From positions 1 to 64,000 of the forward strand of contig CAVTZF010000016.1 of assembly GCA_963739095.1 (NCBI GenBank): a stretch of DNA of 64,000 nt, in the 5' to 3' direction. Shown one piece after another: positions 27,021-33,338 of the stretch (within the stretch, counting starts at the first letter, position 1; every line of letters starts with the position of its first letter). The DNA comes from JACVRW01 sp963739095 (GTDB lineage Bacteria; Actinomycetota; Thermoleophilia; Solirubrobacterales; Thermoleophilaceae). The position numbers and the translations under genes are program-made. The notes under the pieces were generated by a model. The model had not been told where the DNA came from. It saw nothing but the letters and a program-made list of their open reading frames with translations, and ran no database searches.

Positions 27021-27568
27021 GTCTCCTCCAGGAGTGGCGCCACCTCGGCCCGCATGAAGGCCTCGTCGACCGGGCCGCGCCTGACCGCCCTGATGCGGCC
27101 GTCGCGGTCGATCACGAAGGTCTCCGGGTAGGCGACGACGCCGAAGCCCTCGAGCGCGTCGCCGTCCTTGTCCTTCAGCATCGGATAGGTGAGGCCGTAC
27201 TCGTCGATGAAGTCCTGGGCGTCGCCGGTCACGTCGAGGACGTCGACCCCCAGCACGGTCCCGCCCTTGCCGGCCATGCGCTTGTGCCAGCGCTCGAGCA
27301 GCGGCGACTCCTCGCGGCAGGGCTCACACCACGAGGCCCAGAAGTTGAGCACCACCACCTCGCCGCGGTAGTCGGCGAGCGACCCCTTGCCACCGCCGCT
27401 CAGCTTGGGCAGGTCCAGCGCGGGCGCCTCCTCGAGCTCACCGCGGGCCAGCGCGTCCTCGACGCTGCGGTCGGGCTCGTTCTGCGAGAGCCCGTATGCG
27501 AGCAGCGCAACGAGCGCCAGAACGACGCAAAGAATGGCGACGGGGACCGGACTGAGAACCCTCCTCAT
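27017..27568 (-). CDS. TlpA/ResA/CcmG-like membrane-anchored thioredoxin
   Basis: A 183-residue thioredoxin-fold protein with an N-terminal anchor (VPVAILCVVLALVALLAYGL) and the active site NFWASWCEPCREESP. The cis-Pro region is GVVAYPETFVID. It keeps apocytochrome c or other extracytoplasmic thiols reduced, using electrons from CcdA encoded two genes downstream. ATG at 27568. The first 137 codons and the upstream region with the tRNA are duplicated exactly (one base difference, synonymous) 531 bp upstream. This copy is the complete one. Confidence 0.93.
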   Translation of the reverse strand: MRRVLSPVPVAILCVVLALVALLAYGLSQNEPDRSVEDALARGELEEAPALDLPKLSGGGKGSLADYRGEVVVLNFWASWCEPCREESPLLERWHKRMAGKGGTVLGVDVLDVTGDAQDFIDEYGLTYPMLKDKDGDALEGFGVVAYPETFVIDRDGRIRAVRRGPVDEAFMRAEVAPLLEET

Positions 27569-27595
27569 GGACCGCCCAGAACCTTAGTGTCGGGC

Positions 27596-27601
27596 TAGAA
27601 T
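27596..27601 (+). promoter_or_regulatory. -10 box of the tRNA-Gly promoter (copy 1)
   Basis: TAGAAT ends 11 bp before the mature tRNA 5' end, a good fit for a stable-RNA promoter. The -35 region is not obvious. The same box recurs in the duplicated copy at 28127-28132, so both tRNA genes should be transcribed. Confidence 0.5.
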
Positions 27602-27612
27602 CGCCCCTCGAC

Positions 27613-27685
27613 GCGGACGTAGCTCAGTTGGTAGAGCGTCGGCTTCCCAAGCCGAAGGTCGCGGGTTCGAGGCCCGTCGTCCGCT
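27613..27685 (+). tRNA. tRNA-Gly (anticodon CCC), copy 1
   Basis: A full cloverleaf: acceptor stem GCGGACG/CGTCCGC, D-stem GCTC/GAGC, anticodon stem TCGGC/GCCGA around loop TTCCCAA (anticodon CCC, reads GGG), and T-arm GCGGG-TTCGAGG-CCCGT. The discriminator is T. CCA is not encoded. It is identical to copy 2, 531 bp downstream. Confidence 0.97.
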
Positions 27686-27686
27686 T

Positions 27687-28099
27687 GCGTCGCCGTCCTT
27701 GTCCTTCAGCATCGGATAGGTGAGGCCGTACTCGTCGATGAAGTCCTGCGCGTCGCCGGTCACGTCGAGGACGTCGACCCCCAGCACGGTCCCGCCCTTG
27801 CCGGCCATGCGCTTGTGCCAGCGCTCGAGCAGCGGCGACTCCTCGCGGCAGGGCTCACACCACGAGGCCCAGAAGTTGAGCACCACCACCTCGCCGCGGT
27901 AGTCGGCGAGCGACCCCTTGCCACCGCCGCTCAGCTTGGGCAGGTCCAGCGCGGGCGCCTCCTCGAGCTCACCGCGGGCCAGCGCGTCCTCGACGCTGCG
28001 GTCGGGCTCGTTCTGCGAGAGCCCGTATGCGAGCAGCGCAACGAGCGCCAGAACGACGCAAAGAATGGCGACGGGGACCGGACTGAGAACCCTCCTCAT
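27687..28099 (-). pseudogene. truncated second copy of the TlpA-like thioredoxin gene
   Basis: This holds the first 137 codons of the tlpA-like gene, including the membrane anchor and the WCEPC site, then stops matching at the duplication junction next to tRNA copy 1. The reading frame runs on antisense through the tRNA, adding a meaningless tail. The product lacks the last 46 residues, including the strand with cis-Pro, so a normal thioredoxin fold is not expected. It arose through the 531-bp tandem duplication. Confidence 0.9.
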
Positions 28100-28143
28100 G
28101 GACCGCCCAGAACCTTAGTGTCGGGCTAGAATCGCCCCTCGAC

Positions 28144-28216
28144 GCGGACGTAGCTCAGTTGGTAGAGCGTCGGCTTCCCAAGCCGAAGGTCGCGGGTTCG
28201 AGGCCCGTCGTCCGCT
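28144..28216 (+). tRNA. tRNA-Gly (anticodon CCC), copy 2; attL-bearing
   Basis: Same sequence and cloverleaf as the copy at 27613, with its own duplicated promoter. Its last 46 bases plus one more form the left att core of the adjoining mobile segment. The tRNA stays intact, as expected when an element enters the 3' half of a tRNA gene and rebuilds it. Confidence 0.97.
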
Positions 28217-28217
28217 T
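28171..28217. repeat. attL core (47 bp)
   Basis: The 3' half of tRNA-Gly copy 2, from the anticodon stem to one base past the discriminator, is identical to 29579-29625. The match ends abruptly on both sides, as in integrase att cores. A third copy lies in tRNA copy 1 at 27640-27686. Confidence 0.85.
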
Positions 28218-28256
28218 CAGGGCTGGAGCGAAATCGCGCCGCGGCAGCCCTCGGTC

Positions 28257-28281
28257 CGTGACCCAATCGTGACCCAAACGC
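28257..28281. repeat. 25-bp direct repeat, left copy
   Basis: Identical to 29444-29468. Each copy itself contains the 9-mer CGTGACCCA twice, 11 bp apart. This placement inside both att sites fits arm-type integrase binding sites. The function is inferred. Confidence 0.7.
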
Positions 28282-28391
28282 TCAGCCATTGCGCTCCGCG
28301 GCCTCGCGCTCCTGCTCGGCCTCGAAGGCGTCGAGGCGGCTCGCGATCCCGGCACCGGCGCCGTCGAGCAGGGTGCGTTGGCCCTAGCGGG

Positions 28392-28550
28392 TCAGCAGCA
28401 GCCGGAGGCGGCCTGTGTCCCGCAGGGCGGCGTCGTCGGCGGCGTCGGCGGTGTGGGTCGTTCCACGACGTCCCGGGCCACCGCTGTGAGCCTCACGTCG
28501 AGGTCGAACTCGCTGTCTTCGACAGGCGCGTCAGGCAGGACAGGTTCCAT
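28392..28550 (-). CDS. candidate FxLD-type lanthipeptide precursor peptide
   Basis: A 52-residue ORF with a strong ribosome site (GGAGG six bases before ATG at 28550). The N-terminal half is acidic and contains EDSE-FDLDVR (residues 12-20), matching the FxLD motif of FxLD-family lanthipeptide leaders. The C-terminal part is rich in Thr-Pro (TPPTPPTTPP, four Thr) and ends CGTQAASGCC, giving three Cys and several Thr/Ser that could form thioether rings. There is no modification enzyme, protease or transporter nearby, so the identity is a hypothesis. It could also be a small phage protein of unknown role. Its first bases overlap the end of the upstream 37-residue ORF. Confidence 0.45.
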   Translation of the reverse strand: MEPVLPDAPVEDSEFDLDVRLTAVARDVVERPTPPTPPTTPPCGTQAASGCC

Positions 28551-28644
28551 CAGGGTCCTCCGTCGCCGGGGATGGCCGCTGCCGCTGAACGGTAATCGCG
28601 GGGCCATCGGCATGCAAGGTCACGCCGCCGGGGTAGTCGATCAC
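28531..28644 (-). CDS. 37-residue ORF coupled to the gp10-like gene
   Basis: GTG at 28644 overlaps the stop of the gp10-like gene as GTGA, so ribosomes could restart here. The peptide (MIDYPGGVTLHADG ... DGTCPA) has no recognisable domain. It overlaps the FxLD-like ORF by 20 bases in another frame. It may be a real small phage protein or only a stop-start overlap with no product. Confidence 0.3.
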   Translation of the reverse strand: MIDYPGGVTLHADGPAITVQRQRPSPATEDPDGTCPA

Positions 28645-29105
28645 CGGATGCCCGGCTTTCGCCGGGCGTTCGCCTCGGCCGCCCGCGCCCAGGCGCTCAA
28701 CGTGTCCTGCGCCAGCGCCGGGTACATGACCTCGACCTCGTGAGCCGCCCTGGAGAGCATGTGGGCGCCGGGGTAGCCGGGGTGCATCGCCCCCGCGCGG
28801 GGACCCTCCGGGGTCACGATCGCCTCCTCCTCGTCCGGCCTGATCCGGTGCGGACCGACGCCCCATTCAGCCCAGTGTGCGCGCCAGTGATCGTTCTGCA
28901 CTCGGGCCTCGTAGGCGTCCCCATGACGATCGACAAAGGTCCTGGTCCAGGCGTTGCGGACGGCGCCGGTGTGCACCGGCGTGTAACGCACCGCGCGGTC
29001 GTACATCTCATCCGCGCCCAGCTCGCACAGCTCGCGAGCGAAGTGCGGCGTCACGTCCTTGAAGGCGTCCACCATGTCGGAGAGCTTGCCGCCGATGTAG
29101 GGCAC
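28641..29105 (-). CDS. HK97 gp10-like phage head-tail/neck protein
   Basis: A 154-residue protein resembling the HK97-gp10 family of minor structural proteins: YDRAVRYTPVHTGAVRNAW matches the family's A..TPVdTG.LR.S motif, followed by the usual short strand segments and W-G-x-x-P-H (EWGVGPHRIRP). In phages the family takes part in head-tail joining. The GTG start overlaps the HNH gene stop (TAGTG). It is alone here without the rest of a structural module. Confidence 0.75.
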   Translation of the reverse strand: MPYIGGKLSDMVDAFKDVTPHFARELCELGADEMYDRAVRYTPVHTGAVRNAWTRTFVDRHGDAYEARVQNDHWRAHWAEWGVGPHRIRPDEEEAIVTPEGPRAGAMHPGYPGAHMLSRAAHEVEVMYPALAQDTLSAWARAAEANARRKPGIR

Positions 29106-29440
29106 TAGCCCATCCTCCCACGCCTCGCGCGCTCGGCGGCGGCGTCCATCCCGCGATGGCAGCGGCGGCAGAGCAAGGCGCCGGGGCCGTCGATCGACCC
29201 ACCCATCGCCAGGCTGTACTCGTGGCTGGCCTCGACCGGGTTCTCGGGCGTGTCGGGAGCGCCGCAGGCGAGGCAGGCCAGCACTCCGCCCGCCTCCCGG
29301 ATCAGCTTGCGACGGAAGCGAGCCTGAGCGCCTCCCGAGCGCTGCTTACCCCGCGAGTACGGCGGCTGGCACTCGATGCAGTACCCCTGCGCCCTCCGGG
29401 TCAGGACGCCACAGCGCAGGCAGGGCCTCAGCGCGGGCAT
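29105..29440 (-). CDS. HNH endonuclease, phage type
   Basis: A 111-residue protein. It has an N-terminal zinc-type pair (CLRCGVLTRRAQGYCIEC) and an HNH core: CLACGAP ... EASHEYSLAMGGSIDGPGALLCRRCHRGMD, with Cys pairs and the metal-binding His. Small HNH nucleases of this kind sit beside terminase genes in many phages and help DNA packaging. ATG at 29440 is chosen. A longer frame upstream would read the 25-bp repeat. It is the first gene of the coupled reverse-strand set. Confidence 0.8.
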   Translation of the reverse strand: MPALRPCLRCGVLTRRAQGYCIECQPPYSRGKQRSGGAQARFRRKLIREAGGVLACLACGAPDTPENPVEASHEYSLAMGGSIDGPGALLCRRCHRGMDAAAERARRGRMG

Positions 29441-29443
29441 GGG

Positions 29444-29468
29444 CGTGACCCAATCGTGACCCAAACGC
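29444..29468. repeat. 25-bp direct repeat, right copy
   Basis: Identical to 28257-28281, lying immediately upstream of the HNH gene start and about 110 bp inside attR. It may also contain or overlap the HNH promoter. The stretch 29471-29578 has short CGTCATC/CGTCGTCA repeats and no gene. Confidence 0.7.
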
Positions 29469-29578
29469 CCGAGAAGCGATCCGCTCTGGCATGCGTAGCG
29501 CGTCCCGCGGAGGGCTCAGATTTGTGTCTGCAATGCGGGTTTGTCGTCATCCGTCGTCAGCGGGCGTCATCGTCGGCG

Positions 29579-29625
29579 CGGCTTCCCAAGCCGAAGGTCG
29601 CGGGTTCGAGGCCCGTCGTCCGCTT
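29579..29625. repeat. attR core: 3' half of tRNA-Gly
   Basis: 47 bases identical to the 3' half of both tRNA-Gly copies, starting in the anticodon stem and ending one base past the discriminator. The 5' half is absent, so no functional tRNA is made. It marks the right junction of the mobile segment with the old chromosome. Confidence 0.85.
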
Positions 29626-29708
29626 TAGGCGACAGTAGGCGAGGTCGTGAAAAGCCCTGCAAACCGCGCGGCGCATTTATACTCGCCAAGCGACGATTGG
29701 AGGCCGGG

Positions 29709-30347
29709 ATGCCAAGGACCAACTGGCTGCTCGCGGCGGCCGCCGTGCTCCCCCTGCTCGTGCCGCCGAGTGCGGTGTCCTACCCGCCGGGTCTGGAGGC
29801 CACGGAGATCAGCTCCGCGAAGGTCTGTGGGGCGGGCGAGTGCAGGGAGGTCTCCGATCCGGAGGCGGCGACGGCGCTCGCGGTCGGCCCCCGCCCCCGG
29901 GGTACGGACGCCCCCGAGCGCGGGCTGCCCTGGTACAAGAGCACGCTCACGATCCGCGCCGAGGACGGCGGCGAGGTGTTCACCGACCGCGTCTCCGTCA
30001 CCGTGGTGCCCTCCGCCGGGCTGATGCGCTGGGAGGACGGGTTTACCTGGGTGACCCTGCCCAGCGAGAGCGAAGAGGCCTACGCGAAGCTCACAGCCGG
30101 GCTTACGCCCCGCCCGGCGAGGACGCTTCCGGGCGTGGGCGAGGACGCCAAGTACCCGGCCGCCCGCGTCGACGAGGTCGTCGAGTACCCGAGCGCGGCC
30201 ACCCCGGCGCCGGCGAGCGACGGCTCGAACGTTTGGATCGTCGCGCTGGGCGGCGGCCTGCTAGCGGCGCTCATGGCGGGGTTGCTGCTCAGGATCCGCC
30301 ACCGCCGCGCGTCGACGCCGCCAGCGGCGCCCGAGGCACCGGGGTAG
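29709..30347 (+). CDS. secreted, C-terminally membrane-anchored protein, unknown
   Basis: A 212-residue protein. A signal peptide (WLLAAAAVLPLLVPPSAVS) opens it and a transmembrane helix (IVALGGGLLAALMAGLLLRI) followed by basic residues closes it, so most of the chain faces outside with a short cytoplasmic tail. The outside part has two Cys (KVCGAGECREV) that likely pair, and a Pro/Ala-rich stalk. No family recognised. ATG at 29709 has GGAGG five bases upstream, and a -10-like TATACT is at 29678-29683, just outside attR. It is the first chromosomal gene right of the element. Confidence 0.7.
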   Translation: MPRTNWLLAAAAVLPLLVPPSAVSYPPGLEATEISSAKVCGAGECREVSDPEAATALAVGPRPRGTDAPERGLPWYKSTLTIRAEDGGEVFTDRVSVTVVPSAGLMRWEDGFTWVTLPSESEEAYAKLTAGLTPRPARTLPGVGEDAKYPAARVDEVVEYPSAATPAPASDGSNVWIVALGGGLLAALMAGLLLRIRHRRASTPPAAPEAPG

Positions 30348-30465
30348 GGACGGTCGGGTCTGCCTAAGACGTCCAGCAGGGGGCAGGACACTTGAGCACG
30401 CGTCCGGGTGGCTGAGCGGCCGCGCGGCCGCCAGGTGATGCCGGCGAGCAGATCTACCAACTAGT

Positions 30466-30493
30466 GCCGGGGCCGACCGTAGCCGACCCCGGC
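30466..30493. terminator. GC-rich hairpin between convergent genes
   Basis: GCCGGGG (30466-30472) pairs with CCCCGGC (30487-30493) around a 14-base loop with partial further pairing. It lies between two convergent genes and can end both transcripts. There is no U-run. The rest of 30348-30500 holds no gene. Confidence 0.45.
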
Positions 30494-30500
30494 GCACCTG

Positions 30501-31409
30501 CTACCTGCGGATGCGAGTGTTGACCGTCTTGATGACGGTCGCGCCCGTGGTCGGCTTGAAGGCCAGCTTGAGCTTGACCTTGACCTTGGGCTTGCTCTTG
30601 AGCAGGCGCTTGCCCGCCTTGGTCGGCTTGATCACGAGCGTGACTGCGCCCGCCTTGGTCGCCGTCTTGCTGCCCTTGGCGAGCAGCTTCTTGCCCTTGT
30701 ACGCCTTGCCCGTCACGAGGCCGGGGCCGTTGACCCTGGCGGCGACCAGGAGCTTGCCCCGATGAGGACTAAGCACCGGACCGAGGACCAGCTTCGCCAC
30801 GGGTGTTGCCGGAGGCGTGGGATTCTGTCCACCGAGACCTTGGACGACGCCGTTGTTAATCAGCGTCTCGCAGCTATCGAACGGTGGCAGGAGCGTGTCG
30901 AGCGGATACGCATCGACCCGAGCCGTGTCAACGTCATCGCCGCAGGCAACGTTGTCGGCCGATCCGTTCTCGATGTTGATCGTGTCGTTGCCGGAGGTCG
31001 TGCTCACCGTGACCGACTCATTGCCCGAGTGCGGGCCGACTGTCACCGTGTCGTTGCCGGAATCTGTTTTGATGCCGATCGCGGTTGGCGGACCGCCCGT
31101 GAGGCGCGTACACGTCACCTGACGCGAGTTGTCCTGTGAGCAGGCCAACTGGCCGCTGTCGGGCACCGGAACCGGGGTCGGCTGCTCGGCGATGAGCAGC
31201 AGCGGCTCGGCCGGATTGCCGCTGTTGTTGACGACGCGGGTGGTCGAGCCGAGCTGCGTGATCGTAATGTCCTCCGCGAACGGCCCCGCGTCCGCGTAGT
31301 CAAGGACGCTGATGTTCGTGCCGAACGCCTGAACCTGAGCGGCGTTTGCGGAAGCAGGAATGGCAAGCACCGCGCAGGCAACCACCATCCCCAGGATTGT
31401 CCTTCGCAT
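30501..31409 (-). CDS. secreted protein with short RTX-like repeats
   Basis: A 302-residue secreted protein. The signal peptide is MVVACAVLAIPASANA-like, cleaved near residue 23. The middle has three degenerate Ca-binding-like units (SGNDTVTV, SGNESVTV, SGNDTINI), then Cys pairs (ADNVACGDD, FDSCETL). The C-terminal 90 residues are very Lys-rich with beta-strand pattern (KPKVKVKLKLAFKPTTGATV), a style often found in secreted proteins of Solirubrobacterales-like genomes. ATG at 31409 has GAAAGGA upstream. It may be a cell-surface or extracellular calcium-binding protein. Confidence 0.65.
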   Translation of the reverse strand: MRRTILGMVVACAVLAIPASANAAQVQAFGTNISVLDYADAGPFAEDITITQLGSTTRVVNNSGNPAEPLLLIAEQPTPVPVPDSGQLACSQDNSRQVTCTRLTGGPPTAIGIKTDSGNDTVTVGPHSGNESVTVSTTSGNDTINIENGSADNVACGDDVDTARVDAYPLDTLLPPFDSCETLINNGVVQGLGGQNPTPPATPVAKLVLGPVLSPHRGKLLVAARVNGPGLVTGKAYKGKKLLAKGSKTATKAGAVTLVIKPTKAGKRLLKSKPKVKVKLKLAFKPTTGATVIKTVNTRIRR

Positions 31410-31740
31410 TGCGAGTCCTTTCGGAGGGAAAGCCGAACAGAGGACCAACTCGCCTCTGCCCGGCTATTTCCGAAGACGGCCCGTTCTTAGCTCTCGTCCC
31501 GCTCCCCGTCGCCGCTTCGGCGGGGGCGCGGTACGGCCGAGCCGCCCCCGCTCGCGCCCGCCACCGACGCTCTCGAAGCGCGTGTCGCTCGGCTTGAAGA
31601 GCGGAGGGCTCTCGCATCGAGCGGTCGCGCAGGCCGACCGGCGTCTCGCATGCGGGCGTGGCGGATCTTGTTAAGGCACGGCGACCCGTCCGATCGCATC
31701 GACACCGGGCCGGGGCGGGCGAACAGGGGGCTCTGAGGCG
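31410..31740. other. non-coding interval with a hairpin at 31520-31551
   Basis: No convincing gene on either strand in these 331 bases. A 9-bp inverted repeat, GCGGGGGCG (31520-31528) with CGCCCCCGC (31543-31551), could end the transcript of the upstream propeller gene. The right-hand 30 bases next to 31409 hold the ribosome site of the secreted RTX-like protein. A promoter for that gene is expected but no clear boxes are seen. Confidence 0.5.
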
Positions 31741-33303
31741 CTAGCGCCTACGAACGCGCTCGCACGCCCGGAGGACGTCGCCCCTGTCAGCCCTGATCGT
31801 GTCGACGCCGCCGCCGCAGTTGATCCGGTCGCGCCCTGCTCCGAGCACGTGCAGCGTGTCGCGGCCGGCGCCTCCGCGCAGGCGGTCCCTGCCAGGCCCT
31901 CCGCGGAGCCGGTCCCGACCCGCGCCTCCGTAAAGGCGATCGCGACCGGGGCCGCCGTGCAGCCGGTCATGTCCCGATCCGCCGTACAGACGGTCGCGGC
32001 CGGCGCCGCCGTGGAGCAGATCGTGCCCGGCTCGTGTGGGCGAGCGCGGGCGGCGGCCGGCCGTCGTGGCGGGCGCGCCGCAGCGGTCCCCGTAGAGCGC
32101 GTCCGCCCCACCGAGGCCGCTGATCGTGTCCGAGCCGCCCAGGCCGCAGATCACGTCGGCGCGAGGGGTCCCTGTCAGCACGTCCGCAACCGCCGTCGCG
32201 AACGCGGGGCTCACCGCGATTCCGGTCGGGCTCAGACCGGCGGTCACCGAGGCGGGATTCTTGGCGGACAGGGTCCCGTCGCTCGCGACGTCGAACTGGT
32301 AGAGCGCACCGGGGATGTTCTGGGCGCCCTGATCGGCCACGTAGACTGAAGCGCCATCGGGGCTTACGCCCACGCCCACCGGGTGGCGGCCGGCGAGCAC
32401 GGATCCCGGGCGCTTGAACGAAAGCGCCCCGCCGAAACCCACGTCGTACTGCGACACCGAGCCGCCGGACGCGTCCACGGCGCCGGCGTTGGTCACGTAG
32501 GCCGAGCCGCCGTCGGGGCTCACCACCACCTCGGCTGGAGTGTCACCCGCGCCCACCGTGCGCTTGAGCGAGAGGCCGCCATCGGCGCCCACGTCGTACT
32601 GGGAGACCGTGTTGCTGGCGTTGTTGGTCACATACACGTGCCCGCCGTCGGGGCTGACCGCCAGCCCCGTAGCGCGCTCGCCGGCCGGCACCGTCGGCGG
32701 GTTCTTGGGCGATAGCGTGCCGCCGCTCCCCACGTCGAATTGGTAGACGTGGTTGGTGCCTGAGGCGGAGGTGCCGGAGGCCGCCACGTAGACCGACCTG
32801 TCGTCCGGGCTCACCGCCAACTCCGAGAGGGCGGTGCCTGGGGGAGCCACGCTGATGGATGCCGGGTTCTTGGGCGACAGCGTCCCGTCGGATCCGACGT
32901 CGAACTGGTAGATAGTGCCGAGCACGCTCGACACGTAAACCGAGCTCCGATCAGGGCTGGCGGCGACGCTGACCGCGCCCGCCGCGGGCACGGTCGGAGC
33001 GGACATGGGGGCCAGCACGCCGCCGCGGCCAAGGTCGAACTGCGCCACGCTCTGGATGCTCGTGACGTACACCCACCGGGCGTTCGGGAACACGACCGCG
33101 TCGTTTGGGTTGCTGCCAGCCGCGACCGACGAGGGGCTCAGCGGCGAGAGCGCTCCGCTGACCTCGAGGCTGTACTGGAAGACATTGCCGCCGCGCGGAT
33201 CGGCCGCGTAGACGAACGTGGCGGCCTGGGCGGGTACCGCGAACGCGAGCGCGGCCGCGCCGGCAGCGAGAGCCGGCGCGAGCCACCGCATCCCCCGGTC
33301 CAT
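31741..33303 (-). CDS. secreted YVTN beta-propeller protein with RTX calcium-binding tail
   Basis: A 520-residue protein. After a signal peptide (WLAPALAAGAAALAFAVPAQA) come about seven YVTN/lactonase-like repeats, each with a form of LAVSPDGxxVYVTN ... QYDVGxxGxLSxK, giving a seven-bladed propeller (residues about 25-385). A linker then leads to a long row of RTX nonapeptides (GGAGRDRLYGGSGHDRLHGG and similar), which bind calcium outside the cell. It ends with a Cys-bearing cap. ATG at 33303 is used; the open frame extends about 70 bases further. It is a paralogue of the next gene upstream and follows its stop by 35 bp. Confidence 0.8.
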   Translation of the reverse strand: MDRGMRWLAPALAAGAAALAFAVPAQAATFVYAADPRGGNVFQYSLEVSGALSPLSPSSVAAGSNPNDAVVFPNARWVYVTSIQSVAQFDLGRGGVLAPMSAPTVPAAGAVSVAASPDRSSVYVSSVLGTIYQFDVGSDGTLSPKNPASISVAPPGTALSELAVSPDDRSVYVAASGTSASGTNHVYQFDVGSGGTLSPKNPPTVPAGERATGLAVSPDGGHVYVTNNASNTVSQYDVGADGGLSLKRTVGAGDTPAEVVVSPDGGSAYVTNAGAVDASGGSVSQYDVGFGGALSFKRPGSVLAGRHPVGVGVSPDGASVYVADQGAQNIPGALYQFDVASDGTLSAKNPASVTAGLSPTGIAVSPAFATAVADVLTGTPRADVICGLGGSDTISGLGGADALYGDRCGAPATTAGRRPRSPTRAGHDLLHGGAGRDRLYGGSGHDRLHGGPGRDRLYGGAGRDRLRGGPGRDRLRGGAGRDTLHVLGAGRDRINCGGGVDTIRADRGDVLRACERVRRR

Positions 33304-33338
33304 TTGCCGTGCACGCCGACGATCCCATCGCATCTCCG

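Larger units (their letters stand above)
27156..28217. repeat. 531-bp tandem duplication (tlpA 5' part + tRNA-Gly)
   Basis: Copy 1 is 27156-27686 and copy 2 is 27687-28217. By eye they differ at one position (G at 27218, C at 27749), which is synonymous in tlpA. Each copy holds tlpA codons 1-137 on the reverse strand, the tRNA promoter and the whole tRNA-Gly. The right edge of each copy lies one base beyond the tRNA 3' end, where an att core also ends. The near identity means the event is recent, or it may be an assembly artefact. Confidence 0.93.
28218..29625. mobile_element. 1.4-kb tRNA-integrated phage-derived remnant
   Basis: The segment is bounded by direct 47-bp copies of the tRNA-Gly 3' half. 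It carries only reverse-strand genes: an HNH nuclease, an HK97-gp10-like protein, a 37-residue ORF and a 52-residue Cys-rich peptide, all tightly packed. There is no integrase, excisionase, terminase or capsid gene, so it cannot move by itself. It is best read as a deleted prophage or satellite remnant, possibly mobilised by another element. Two 25-bp direct repeats sit just inside its ends. 28218-28391 holds no convincing gene apart from the left repeat. Confidence 0.75.

Noticed and set aside
27584..28100. Extended thioredoxin ORF ending in a tail like ASNPRPSAWEADALPTELRP
   Set aside because: The tail is the antisense translation of the tRNA-Gly gene, a known artefact in predicted proteins. 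The real feature is a truncated tlpA copy beside a tRNA.
28155..28355. Reverse ORF with TTGLEPATFGLGSRRSTN, possibly an integrase C-terminus
   Set aside because: This stretch is also antisense tRNA, and the upstream part is the 25-bp repeat. No integrase domain is visible.
28217..29625. Insertion sequence or transposon at the tRNA locus
   Set aside because: No transposase or terminal inverted repeats. The ends are tRNA-derived direct repeats, as in site-specific integration.
31850..32030. Regular GGCGG-type repeats as a CRISPR or minisatellite
   Set aside because: They encode RTX nonapeptides of the propeller protein. No cas gene or spacer pattern is present in the window.
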